Shown piece after piece: positions 52,728-60,648 of a DNA stretch of 64,000 bases. The notes under the pieces are model-generated. The model saw nothing but the letters and a program-made list of their open reading frames with translations. It was not told the DNA's origin and searched no databases. Origin of the DNA: CATQHW01 sp965215345 (GTDB lineage Bacteria; Spirochaetota; Spirochaetia; SZUA-6; Bin103); assembly GCA_965215345.1 (NCBI GenBank), contig CBDCDL010000002.1, forward strand, positions 3,534,001 through 3,598,000. The letters are read 5' to 3'. The stretch's first letter is position 1; every line of letters begins with the position of its first letter. Position numbers and translations under genes: made by a program.

Positions 52728-53621
52728 ATGAAGCTGGCGATCGTCCAGATGGAGAGCGTGATGGGCGAGGTGAGCCGCAACATCGACGCCGCCCTCCGCC
52801 TGCTCGATCAGGCGGCCGCGTCGGGGGCGGAGGTGGCGCTGCTGCCCGAGTACTGGAGCACCGGCTTCTTCCCGGCCAGCCGCGACTACCGCCGCTACGA
52901 CCTGGCGGCGCCCGACGACGGGCCCGCGATGACGGCGGTCCGCGGCAAGGCGGTCGAGCTGGGTCTGCATGTGGTGGCGACCATCTTCGAGCGCGACGGC
53001 AGCGACCTCTGCTACGACACCGCCATGCTGGTCCGGCCCGACGGCCGCATCGCCGGCAAGTACCGCAAGACCCACATCGGCGGCGAGCGCCACATCGTCG
53101 TCGACGGCGAGCTGGCCACCGACCTGGGCATCGAGTCCATCTACTTCCGCACCGGCATGCGCTTCCCGGTGTTCGGCATCGGCGAGTGGCGGGTGGGCAT
53201 CATGCTCTGCTACGACACCTACTTCCCGGAGGCGGCGCGCTGCCTGGCGCTGGGCGGTGCCGAGGTCATCCTGGCGCCGTTCGGGATCTCCGACACCAGG
53301 AAGACGATCTGGAAGGAGCTGCTCGCGACCCGCGCGTTCGAGAACATCGTCTACCTGGCCGCCGCCAACAACACCGGCTACGTGCCGGCCCCGGACATGC
53401 CGATCGTGATGGGCGGACACAGCATCGCCATCGACCCGTACGGGGATGAGCTGGCGATGGCCAGCTACGACCGCGACGAGGTGCTGCGCGTGGACCTGGA
53501 CCGCGACCACTTGCTGCGCGCGCGCCGCATGCACTTCATGTTCCGCGACCGGCGCCCGGAGGCGTACGGGATCATCAGCACGCCCACCGACGACATCGAA
53601 CGCGGCCGCGGAGGAGGCTGA
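52728..53621 (+). CDS. Carbon-nitrogen hydrolase (nitrilase superfamily)
   Basis: 297 residues with the Glu-Lys-Cys triad visible: Glu in EVALLPEYWSTGFF (about 41), Lys in GKYRKTHIGGER (about 110) and Cys in VGIMLCYDTYFPEAARCLAL (about 160). ATRAFENIVYLAAANNTGY and the family's end are present. It cleaves a non-peptide C-N bond (omega-amidase or N-carbamoyl amidase-like). Close coupling to the upstream dehydrogenase suggests a two-step pathway. Confidence 0.92.
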   Translation: MKLAIVQMESVMGEVSRNIDAALRLLDQAAASGAEVALLPEYWSTGFFPASRDYRRYDLAAPDDGPAMTAVRGKAVELGLHVVATIFERDGSDLCYDTAMLVRPDGRIAGKYRKTHIGGERHIVVDGELATDLGIESIYFRTGMRFPVFGIGEWRVGIMLCYDTYFPEAARCLALGGAEVILAPFGISDTRKTIWKELLATRAFENIVYLAAANNTGYVPAPDMPIVMGGHSIAIDPYGDELAMASYDRDEVLRVDLDRDHLLRARRMHFMFRDRRPEAYGIISTPTDDIERGRGGG

Positions 53622-53623
53622 CG

Positions 53624-53743
53624 ATGAGGCTGGCGATATCGGGACCGTTGACCGACGAGGTCCTTGCCTTCGGGCGGCAGATCGGCGCCACCGACTACGT
53701 GGGCGGTCCGCCCGACCTCTCGCGGGCCGTTACGGCGGGCCGG
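53624..53743 (+). pseudogene. 5' scrap of a mannonate-dehydratase-like gene
   Basis: ATG 53624, two bases after the nitrilase stop, gives MRLAISGPLTDEVLAFGRQI GATDYVGGPPDL and then loses similarity, hitting a stop by 53785. The start resembles uxuA-type proteins (MRLA ... A-R-Q-x-G-x-T-D-x-V-x-G), including the intact one at 38047. The remaining 300 codons are absent; the convergent NIPSNAP gene occupies the place. Probably a deletion scar. Confidence 0.55.
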
Positions 53744-54050
53744 GGAGGAAGTCGGCGCCCTGCATCATCATGTCCTGCTGTCTGACCACCAGGCCCTTCA
53801 CCCGCGGCAGGTACTCGTTGATCCAGCGGGGATCGTTGCGCACCTTCTCGCGCGCTACCTCGAAATGGGCATAGTCCTGGTAGGCCCAGATGTGCACGAT
53901 CCGGTTGAGCGGGCCGATGTCGGTGTAGTACCAGCCGGCCAGCTTGACGCCGTGGTCCTCCCGGATCTTCAGGGCGATGTCCCGGACCGCTTCCATGTAG
54001 CGGGGCACGGCGCCCGGCTGCACGTCGTAGATCCTCATGTCGTAGATCAT
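53730..54050 (-). CDS. NIPSNAP-family protein
   Basis: 106 residues from ATG 54050: MIYDMRIYDVQPGAVPRYME, WYYTDIGPLNRIVHIWAYQD YAHFEVAREK and RWINEYLPRVKGLVVRQQDM MM. These are the NIPSNAP ferredoxin-like dimer landmarks (Y-D-x-R-x-Y, G-x-L-N-x-x-x-H-I-W-x-Y). The start overlaps the stop of the sialidase-like gene (ATGA at 54047-54050). Function unknown; in catabolic operons such proteins may be small isomerases or binding proteins. Confidence 0.9.
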   Translation of the reverse strand: MIYDMRIYDVQPGAVPRYMEAVRDIALKIREDHGVKLAGWYYTDIGPLNRIVHIWAYQDYAHFEVAREKVRNDPRWINEYLPRVKGLVVRQQDMMMQGADFLPGPP

Positions 54051-55141
54051 CGCGGTCCTCCTGTCGTGTCGTCGGCGTAGAGCCACGGCACCTCGACGCT
54101 GGTGACCTGCAGCGTGGCCAGCCCGTTGCGGCGGGAGTCGCCCGCGCAGTAGGCCAGCAGCACCCGCTCCGGGTCGCCTGCCACGAAGTGCATGGCCGTG
54201 TAGCAGTAGTGCCCGTTCGGATCGTTCTCCAGCACCTGCCGGTGCCGCCAGGTGCGGCCGTCGTCCGCGGAGATCGCCGTGGTCAGCGGCGTGCGGCGGC
54301 CGTGGCCGCGGTGACCGGGATCGTAGCTGTCGTTCCACACCAGCAGCAGGTCTCCTGTCGACGGGATGCGCTTGATCGACGCCGGCGAGCGGGGCGAACG
54401 GATGTCGCCGGGCACCGGCTGCGTCCAGGTATCGCCGTCGTCGTCCGAGTGGCACAGGTACTGACTGCCCAGCACAGTGCGGCTGAACATCAGCAGGCGG
54501 CCGTCCCGGAGCTCCACGACGCCCGGCTCCTGCAGGCCGGTGCCGGTGGGGTCGTCGGCGACCGCAGCCGTGCCGCGTCCCCGGCGCCAGCTCCGCCCCG
54601 CGTCGTCGGACAGGTAGCAGACCGCCTCGCCGGTGGCCACGGGGTCGCTCGTCCACGCGGGGCCATGGTCGGCGATCGGGGCGATCAGCCGCCCGCTCGC
54701 GGAGACCACGACGCGGTCGGCGATGAGGATGAGGTAGCCGGCGTCGTCGGTGACCATGTCGACCGCATCGCCCCAGGTCGCGCCGTCGTCGCTCGACCGC
54801 CTGACGACCGGCTTGCAGTCGGAGAGCGCGTTCTTGAGCAGGTAGAACAGCAGCAGGTCGCCGTTGCCCAGCCGCAGCAGGCTCACCGACATCACGTTCA
54901 AACCGGCTTCGTTGCCCAGGACGATCTCGTCCTGGCCGGACCAGGTGAGCCCGCCGTCGGACGAGAAGCGTGCGGCCAGCTCCGCCGGGTCGTGGTCGCC
55001 GCCACGACCGGACAGGAACCGCGAGTAGATCAGCATGAGGCGGCCGTCGCGCAACTCTGCGAACGCCCCCTCGCTGTTGCGCGTATTGCCCGGCCCCGGC
55101 TCCAGCCGAAGCGCCCGTCGCACCCCTGACGGTTCGCTCAT
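54047..55141 (-). CDS. Sialidase-like Asp-box beta-propeller
   Basis: The 364-residue protein consists only of the propeller. It starts near RNSEGAFAELRDGRLMLIYS RF and has Asp boxes RFSSDGGLTWSG, RSSDDGATWGD, LSDDAGRSWRR, HSDDDGDTWTQ and SADDGRTWRH. LQEPGVVELRDGRLLMFSRT and SPASIKRIPSTGDLLLVWND are typical exo-sialidase-family text. No signal peptide. Coupled to the NIPSNAP gene downstream. Compare 60639 (SPPAVTSIPSTGDLLCVWNQ), clearly a paralogue. Confidence 0.87.
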   Translation of the reverse strand: MSEPSGVRRALRLEPGPGNTRNSEGAFAELRDGRLMLIYSRFLSGRGGDHDPAELAARFSSDGGLTWSGQDEIVLGNEAGLNVMSVSLLRLGNGDLLLFYLLKNALSDCKPVVRRSSDDGATWGDAVDMVTDDAGYLILIADRVVVSASGRLIAPIADHGPAWTSDPVATGEAVCYLSDDAGRSWRRGRGTAAVADDPTGTGLQEPGVVELRDGRLLMFSRTVLGSQYLCHSDDDGDTWTQPVPGDIRSPRSPASIKRIPSTGDLLLVWNDSYDPGHRGHGRRTPLTTAISADDGRTWRHRQVLENDPNGHYCYTAMHFVAGDPERVLLAYCAGDSRRNGLATLQVTSVEVPWLYADDTTGGPR

Positions 55142-55349
55142 CGCCGAACATCATCCGTGATGGCCCGGACGAACTCAAGCGGATCGGTTCCACTCGGTGG
55201 TCCACACGCCGCGGAGGGCCATGTGACAACGCCGGGAAAAGCATGCACCATTCCCATGGGCCATGAGCGCATGTCGGTCGCACGACCTCCGGGGATTCGC
55301 CCATGTGTCCTGTATGGTCGGACTTCTCGACAATCGGTAACGACGTGTC

Positions 55350-56873
55350 ATGTTGACCCGGCTCAGAGTCTCCGGTTTCAAGAACCTGGTCGATGTCGAT
55401 GTGCGGCTTGGCTCGTTTACGTGTGTCGTCGGGCCGAACGGGGCGGGCAAATCGAACCTGTTCGACGCGATCCGATTCTTGAGCGCTCTGGCCGATCACA
55501 CGCTCATGGAGGCCGCCACCTCCGTACGCGACCAACACGGCGGCAACGCGCACGTGCGGGACCTGTTTCATCACGTAGGTGACCGTTATGCCGATCGCAT
55601 GTCGTTCGTAGCGGAGATGATCGTGCCGCGTCACGCCATCGACGACCTGGGGCAAGAGGCAGAGGCGAGTACTACCTTCTTGCGCTACTCCCTCGACCTC
55701 GCCTACCGAGAGCCGGATGACCGCTTGGCGCGGGGCGATCTTGCTATCGTCAAGGAAGAATTGGTTCACATCACCAAGCGGGACGCACCCAATCGGCTTC
55801 CGTTTCCCCACAGCGCCGGGAAGTGGCGGGATTCCGTGGTAACCGGCCGGCGATCTGTTCCCTACTTCATTTCGACAGAAGGCGATGGCGAGAACAGGAT
55901 CATCAAGCTCCATCAGGATGGTGGCAGCAGGGGGCGTCCCCTGCCGAGGCCGGCCGCCAACCTGCCTCGCACGGTCCTGTCGGTCGCCAACGCTGCGGAG
56001 AGCCCTACGGTGCTGACGGCGCGCCGGGAGATGAAGTCGTGGCAACTGGTGCAGCTCGAACCGTCGGCGCTGAGGCAGCCCGATGAGTTTGTTTCACCCA
56101 CCCGCTTGGGAACGGATGGACGCCATCTGGCGGCAACGTTGTATCGCCTGGCACGCAATGCCGGACGTCAGAAAAGCACGGATGGCAGCGATGCGGCAGA
56201 AGAGGCGGCTGGATACTTGGCGGCCAACGGCGGAAACGAACGCGTATACAGCCAGATTGCCAGCCGCTTGGCGGAGCTCATCGACGACGTTCGGCAGATC
56301 CACGTAGATCTGGACGAGAAGCGCGAGACTCTGACGCTGTATGTTCGGGACAGGGACGGCACCACTCATCCCGCACGTGCACTCTCGGACGGCACATTGC
56401 GGTTTCTTGCGCTTTCCGTTCTGGAGCATGACCCCACGATGCAGGGTGTTCTTTGTCTGGAAGAACCCGAGAACGGGGTTCATCCCGCACGGATTCCGGC
56501 CATACTGCAGCTACTGCAAGACATCGCGGTGGACCTTCAGCAGCCTGTCGGGGAGGACAACCCGCTGCGTCAAGTCATCGTCAACACTCACTCCCCGGTA
56601 GTATTTCAGCAGGTGCCGGATGAGAGCGTCCTCTTCGTCAAGACGAGAGAGGCCATGAATCAGGCAGGTTGCCGCTTCAAGAAAGCGGATTTCCTTTGCT
56701 TGTCCGATACCTGGCGCGACGAAGTGAGTGAGGACGCGGCCCGCGGTGACCTGCTTGCATATCTGAATCCCGTGCTGCCAAAGGAGGGTGGAGAGTCGAC
56801 AGGCAAGAAGCGCGTGATCGATCGGGAGGACATCAAGCAGTACTCGTGGCACTTCGGTGTCGACTCTCGATGA
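55350..56873 (+). CDS. AAA ATPase of AAA/DUF4276-like module
   Basis: 507 residues. LTRLRVSGFKNLVDVDVRLG and Walker A CVVGPNGAGKSNLFDAIRFL (about residues 26-45) open the head. A long lid/coiled insertion follows to about residue 330. ARALSDGTLRFLALSVLEHD (signature), GVLCLEEPENGVHPARIPAI (Walker B) and VIVNTHSPVVFQQVPDESVL (H-loop) close it. Its stop overlaps the next start (ATGA at 56870-56873). The region 55142-55349 upstream holds its promoter; CGACAATCGGTAACG is nearby, with no clear consensus. Predicted regulator or sensor of the 56870 product. Confidence 0.92.
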   Translation: MLTRLRVSGFKNLVDVDVRLGSFTCVVGPNGAGKSNLFDAIRFLSALADHTLMEAATSVRDQHGGNAHVRDLFHHVGDRYADRMSFVAEMIVPRHAIDDLGQEAEASTTFLRYSLDLAYREPDDRLARGDLAIVKEELVHITKRDAPNRLPFPHSAGKWRDSVVTGRRSVPYFISTEGDGENRIIKLHQDGGSRGRPLPRPAANLPRTVLSVANAAESPTVLTARREMKSWQLVQLEPSALRQPDEFVSPTRLGTDGRHLAATLYRLARNAGRQKSTDGSDAAEEAAGYLAANGGNERVYSQIASRLAELIDDVRQIHVDLDEKRETLTLYVRDRDGTTHPARALSDGTLRFLALSVLEHDPTMQGVLCLEEPENGVHPARIPAILQLLQDIAVDLQQPVGEDNPLRQVIVNTHSPVVFQQVPDESVLFVKTREAMNQAGCRFKKADFLCLSDTWRDEVSEDAARGDLLAYLNPVLPKEGGESTGKKRVIDREDIKQYSWHFGVDSR

Positions 56874-57502
56874 GTCTGCTACGCTACACGCTCGTAGCTG
56901 ATGGATCGTCTGATCAGGCTCTCATCCCGATTCTCACTTGGTTGCTCAGGCGAAGCCTGGGTCCAAAACCGATTCAGGGAGAATTCTCCGACCTCCGACG
57001 ACTGCCGAATCCACCGAAACGGCTTGCCGAGCGCATCGACCGCAGCGTTGAGTTGTTTCCCTGTGAGCTCCTGTTCGTCCATCGGGACGCCGACATCGAG
57101 CATCGCGTGGCGGAAATAGACCGTGCCGTTGCGGTTAGCAGGAACGGAGCTTCGCGGCCGGTGGTCCGCGTGGTGCCGGTGCGGATGCAAGAGGCTTGGC
57201 TGCTCATCGACAAGGCTGCGCTGAGGAGCGCCGCTGGCAATCCGAATGGTACGGAGCCGCTGGATCTGCCCAGCGTGGAGAAACTTGAAGCGTTGCCCGA
57301 CCCGAAGCGGATTCTTCACGATCTCCTCCGGCAGGCCAGCGGGCTCCAAGGGCGGCGTCTCAGGAGATTCAACGAACGATCGAGCGGACACCGGGTGGCC
57401 GAGTGGATCGAGGACTTCCAGCCGCTCTACCGGTTGACCGCGTTTCGACGACTGGCTGACGATGTCGCAAGGACGGCACAGGAGCAGGGATGGAGTCAGT
57501 GA
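56870..57502 (+). CDS. DUF4276-like (TOPRIM-related) partner of ATPase
   Basis: 210 residues: LLRYTLVADGSSDQALIPIL TWLL carries an acidic A-D-G-S-S-D motif comparable to E-G-x-x-D of TOPRIM-like families; CELLFVHRDADIEHRVAEID gives D-A-D on the next strand; VVPVRMQEAWLLIDKAALRS matches the M-E-x-W-F-L-A-D landmark of the DUF4276 protein at 9420. LPDPKRILHDLLRQASGLQG R is like the conserved middle helix. Probably a metal-dependent nuclease. Coupled to the ATPase, as in other ATPase/TOPRIM abortive-infection pairs. Identity with 9420 is low. Confidence 0.75.
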   Translation: MSLLRYTLVADGSSDQALIPILTWLLRRSLGPKPIQGEFSDLRRLPNPPKRLAERIDRSVELFPCELLFVHRDADIEHRVAEIDRAVAVSRNGASRPVVRVVPVRMQEAWLLIDKAALRSAAGNPNGTEPLDLPSVEKLEALPDPKRILHDLLRQASGLQGRRLRRFNERSSGHRVAEWIEDFQPLYRLTAFRRLADDVARTAQEQGWSQ

Positions 57503-57568
57503 GCCGATGGAGGGCTGGAGGGCTGTGAAGCAGGCGGATCGGATCAGGATCGAGCGGTTGTCCCCGGC

Positions 57569-58318
57569 ATGAGTCGAGTGATGGGCGACATCCTCGATTA
57601 CGGACTCTCCTTCATCTCCGGCAGGGCGGCGGAGAACCGGGTGCGGTTCTGGATCGAGTCGCGGACCCGCATCTTCGACCGCGCGACCGGCAGGAGCGAT
57701 TGCTTCTACCAATGTGCCTCCTGCAAGAGCGAGCACACCTTCGCAGAGCGCGACCTGTTCGTGGAGGACAACTACGACTTCCTGCCGATCTTCGGCCAGG
57801 ACCACGGCATCGTGTTCCGGCGCAAGTCCGCCCGGCACGACGGGTACCGCGAGACGCGCCCGGCCGATGAATGGTGGGGCGGTCAGGTGTGCCGCCTGGT
57901 ACCTGCGGCCGCCGTGCAGGAGGTGGCCACGTTCGAGGAGATCGCCGCAGCCACCCACCAGGCCCGTCCGCTGGTGGCGGCCACCGAGATTCGCGACGAG
58001 GACACCGGCCTCACCGCGACCATCGAGTATCCGGTGAAGACGATGAACATCCGTGAGCCCGACCGGCGCTACCAGGTCGACACCGGGCCGGTCGCGTGGC
58101 CCGACCTGAGCGAGAGGCGCGAGCGGCTGGCCGACCTGCTGTCGCTCGCCTTCGTCGCCTTCAACGCACCGCACTTCGCCGACTTCGTGATCGAGGCGCC
58201 GACCTCGGTCGGCGAGGGCGGCGCCGCGTCCGAGGTCTTTCACTTTTCGAAGCTGGTCTCGCTGCCCGCTGCCAATCGCCTGTTCGCGATCGGTCCGGCG
58301 TTCGAGGGCGCGCCGTGA
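57569..58318 (+). CDS. Uncharacterised protein, family also at 20771
   Basis: 249 residues from ATG 57569 (a second ATG at 57581). RVRFWIESRTRIFDRATGRS, CASCKSEHTFAERDLFVEDN YDFLPIFG, RDEDTGLTATIEYPVKTMNI and VDTGPVAWPDLSERRERLAD align with the 20771 product. A C-x-x-C pair (CASC) is special to this copy. Its stop overlaps the next gene's GTG (58315-58318), so it is translationally coupled to a sugar-acid dehydratase. No known domain recognised. Confidence 0.8.
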   Translation: MSRVMGDILDYGLSFISGRAAENRVRFWIESRTRIFDRATGRSDCFYQCASCKSEHTFAERDLFVEDNYDFLPIFGQDHGIVFRRKSARHDGYRETRPADEWWGGQVCRLVPAAAVQEVATFEEIAAATHQARPLVAATEIRDEDTGLTATIEYPVKTMNIREPDRRYQVDTGPVAWPDLSERRERLADLLSLAFVAFNAPHFADFVIEAPTSVGEGGAASEVFHFSKLVSLPAANRLFAIGPAFEGAP

Positions 58319-59484
58319 AGATCACCGACGTGACGCCGCACATCATGTGGGGCGGTGATGCAGGCGGATTCCAGTTCTCCTCCACCCTCTGGGGCCGAGG
58401 CGCCGGGCGCAACTGGCTGTTCGTCAAGGTGGAGACCGACGCGGGCGTGCACGGCTGGGGCGAGGCGTCTCTGGTCAACCAGACCCCGGCGATCGCGGCG
58501 TCGATCGAGCTGCTGGGCCGGCAGATCATGGGGCAGGATCCGGCCGCGATCGAACGGCTCTGGCAGATCATGTACCTGCACAACCGTTACCGCGGCGGTG
58601 TGGTGATCAACTCCGCGTTGAGCGCCATCGACCAGGCGCTCTGGGACATCAAGGGCAAAGTGCTGGACACTCCGGTGTACCAGCTCCTCGGCGGGGCGGT
58701 GCGGGAGTCGATCCGCGTCTATGCCGGCGCGGGCGACCCGGAACAGGCGCGGGAGCGGATCGCCGAGGGCTTCGCCGGCGTGAAGACCGGCGGCGGCTGG
58801 CACGGCGCCGGCCACGCCGTGGACGACCGCAACGCGCCGGACGTGCTCCGCCAGGAGCTGCTGGCGATCCGGGACGCGCTGCCGCCGGACGCCGAGCTGA
58901 TGGTGGACAACCACGGCCACTCGCGGCCGGGGGATGCGATCCGGCAGATCCGGGCCGTCGACGACCTGGGGCTGCTGTTCTTCGAGGAGCCGCTGCCGCC
59001 GGACAATCCGGACGAGCTGGCGCTGCTGCGCGCCGCCGGCCTGTCCACGCCGCTGGCCGCCGGCGAGCGATTGCACAGCCGCTGGGCGTTCCGTGACTTG
59101 GTGATCCGCCAGCTCGTTGACGTGATCCAGCCCGACATCTGCCACTGCGGCGGCATCTCCGAGCTGCGCCGCATCGCCGCGCTGGCGGAGATCTACGGGA
59201 TCACCGTGGCGCCGCACAATCCCAAGGGGCCGGTGGCCACGGCCGCCAGCCTGCACGTGTGCGCGACCGTTCCCAACTTCCTGATCCTGGAGCACGCGCA
59301 CGCGAACCCCCTGTTCGACGCCCTGCAGGTGCAGCCGATGCGGATCGGCGAATCAGGCTACGCGCTGCCGGCAGGCCCCGGACTGGGCGTCGATCTGGAC
59401 GAGGAGGTGATCGCCGCCCACCCGTACCGCCACCGGCCGGTGCTGCAAGCATACGAGGCGGACGGCACGCCCTCGCACCCATAG
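58315..59484 (+). CDS. Enolase-superfamily sugar-acid dehydratase (galactonate dehydratase-like)
   Basis: 389 residues from GTG 58315. MKITDVTPHIMWGG capping start, GVHGWGEASLV, ALSAIDQALWDIKGKVLDTP VYQLLGG, then the barrel acids Asp in ELMVDNHGHSRPGDA, Glu in LLFFEEPLPPDNPD, Glu in PLAAGERLHSRW, and the catalytic His in VAPHNPKGPVATAASLHVCA. This combination (N-x-H after Asp, P-H-N-P) is typical of D-galactonate/mannonate-dehydratase-like members. Product would be a 2-keto-3-deoxy sugar acid, suitable for the aldolases in this window. Confidence 0.92.
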   Translation: MKITDVTPHIMWGGDAGGFQFSSTLWGRGAGRNWLFVKVETDAGVHGWGEASLVNQTPAIAASIELLGRQIMGQDPAAIERLWQIMYLHNRYRGGVVINSALSAIDQALWDIKGKVLDTPVYQLLGGAVRESIRVYAGAGDPEQARERIAEGFAGVKTGGGWHGAGHAVDDRNAPDVLRQELLAIRDALPPDAELMVDNHGHSRPGDAIRQIRAVDDLGLLFFEEPLPPDNPDELALLRAAGLSTPLAAGERLHSRWAFRDLVIRQLVDVIQPDICHCGGISELRRIAALAEIYGITVAPHNPKGPVATAASLHVCATVPNFLILEHAHANPLFDALQVQPMRIGESGYALPAGPGLGVDLDEEVIAAHPYRHRPVLQAYEADGTPSHP

Positions 59485-59490
59485 CGTAGC

Positions 59491-60648
59491 GTGCGGCCGG
59501 ACGAGGAGCCGCGCCGGCACGAGCTGGACGCGCTGCGCGCCTTCGCCATGCTGCTCGGCGTCGTCCTGCACGCGGCGCTGACGTTCTTCCCGGAGGTCTG
59601 GCCGGTGCAGGATCGGACGGCCGGTTTTCACGGCCCGTGGGAGGAGCTGTTCTTTGCCGTGCACGGCTTCCGCATGCCGGTCTTCTTCCTCTTGAGCGGG
59701 TTCTTCACCGCCATGCTGTGGCGGCGGCGCGGCCTGCCGTCCCTGATCCGCCATCGTTTGCGCCGCGTGGCCCTGCCGCTGGCGCTCGCCATGGTGACGG
59801 TTGGACCGGCGATGGATTGGGTCGTCGCCCAGGCGCTCGGGGCGGAGGCGAAGGGCTTCTCTGTCCGAGGACTGCTGCCACGGCTGGGCGAGTTCCACCA
59901 CCTGTGGTTCCTCTGGATGCTGCTGTGGCTGCTGGCAGGGTTCTTGGTGGTAGCGTTCGTCGCCGATCGAGTGCGTGCCCGGGCTGCGCGCGACGACGGC
60001 GCCGCACAGCCGGCATGGCCACGATGGGTGATGTCGCTGCTGATCCCGCTCACGCTGCTGCCGCAGTTCGGCATGGCCGGTGGCGGCGCCTACCCGATGT
60101 TCGGTCCGGATACCGACACCGGGCTGCTGCCGCCGATCCACCTGTTGGCCTACTACGCCGCGTTCTTCGCGTTCGGGGCGCTGACGTACGGCCGCCGCGA
60201 CCGCGAGGGCGCGCTTCTGGCCGACACGCTCGGCCGGCGCTGGCCGTTCGTCCTGCCGGTCACCGTGCTGGTGGTACTCCCCACGGGACTCGCCGTCACG
60301 TTCCTGCCGGAGATCCGGTCGTGGGAGGCATCGCAGGTCCTGCAGGTGATCTATGCGTGGGGCATGTGCCTGGGCATGATCGGGCTGTTCCGGATCCTCC
60401 TGAGCCGCGAACGGCCGAGCGTCCGCTACCTGGCGGATGCCTCGTACTGGATCTACCTCGTTCACCTGCCGCTGGTGATCGGCGCGCAGATCGTCCTCCG
60501 AGACCGGGCCCTGCCATCAGGGATCAAGTTCCTGCTGATTGCCGCCGGAGTCACCGCGGTTCTGTTGCTCAGCTATCAGGCATTCGTCCGCCACACGCCG
60601 ATCGGCACCCTGCTGAACGGCCGTAAACGCCGGCCGGTCTACGGGTAG
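59491..60648 (+). CDS. Membrane acyltransferase (acyltransferase 3 family)
   Basis: 385 residues from GTG 59491, six bases after the dehydratase stop. It starts RRHELDALRAFAMLLGVVLH A, the family's R-x-x-x-L-D-x-x-R-x-x-x-x-x-x-V-x-x-H motif, followed by about ten helices. Other landmarks: FFAVHGFRMPVFFLLSGFFT, RRVALPLALAM, WFLWMLLWLLAGFL and DASYWIYLVHLPLVIGAQIV. Similar to OpgC-like and OafA-like proteins that acylate surface glycans. Its last 10 bases overlap the convergent gene. Confidence 0.9.
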   Translation: MRPDEEPRRHELDALRAFAMLLGVVLHAALTFFPEVWPVQDRTAGFHGPWEELFFAVHGFRMPVFFLLSGFFTAMLWRRRGLPSLIRHRLRRVALPLALAMVTVGPAMDWVVAQALGAEAKGFSVRGLLPRLGEFHHLWFLWMLLWLLAGFLVVAFVADRVRARAARDDGAAQPAWPRWVMSLLIPLTLLPQFGMAGGGAYPMFGPDTDTGLLPPIHLLAYYAAFFAFGALTYGRRDREGALLADTLGRRWPFVLPVTVLVVLPTGLAVTFLPEIRSWEASQVLQVIYAWGMCLGMIGLFRILLSRERPSVRYLADASYWIYLVHLPLVIGAQIVLRDRALPSGIKFLLIAAGVTAVLLLSYQAFVRHTPIGTLLNGRKRRPVYG

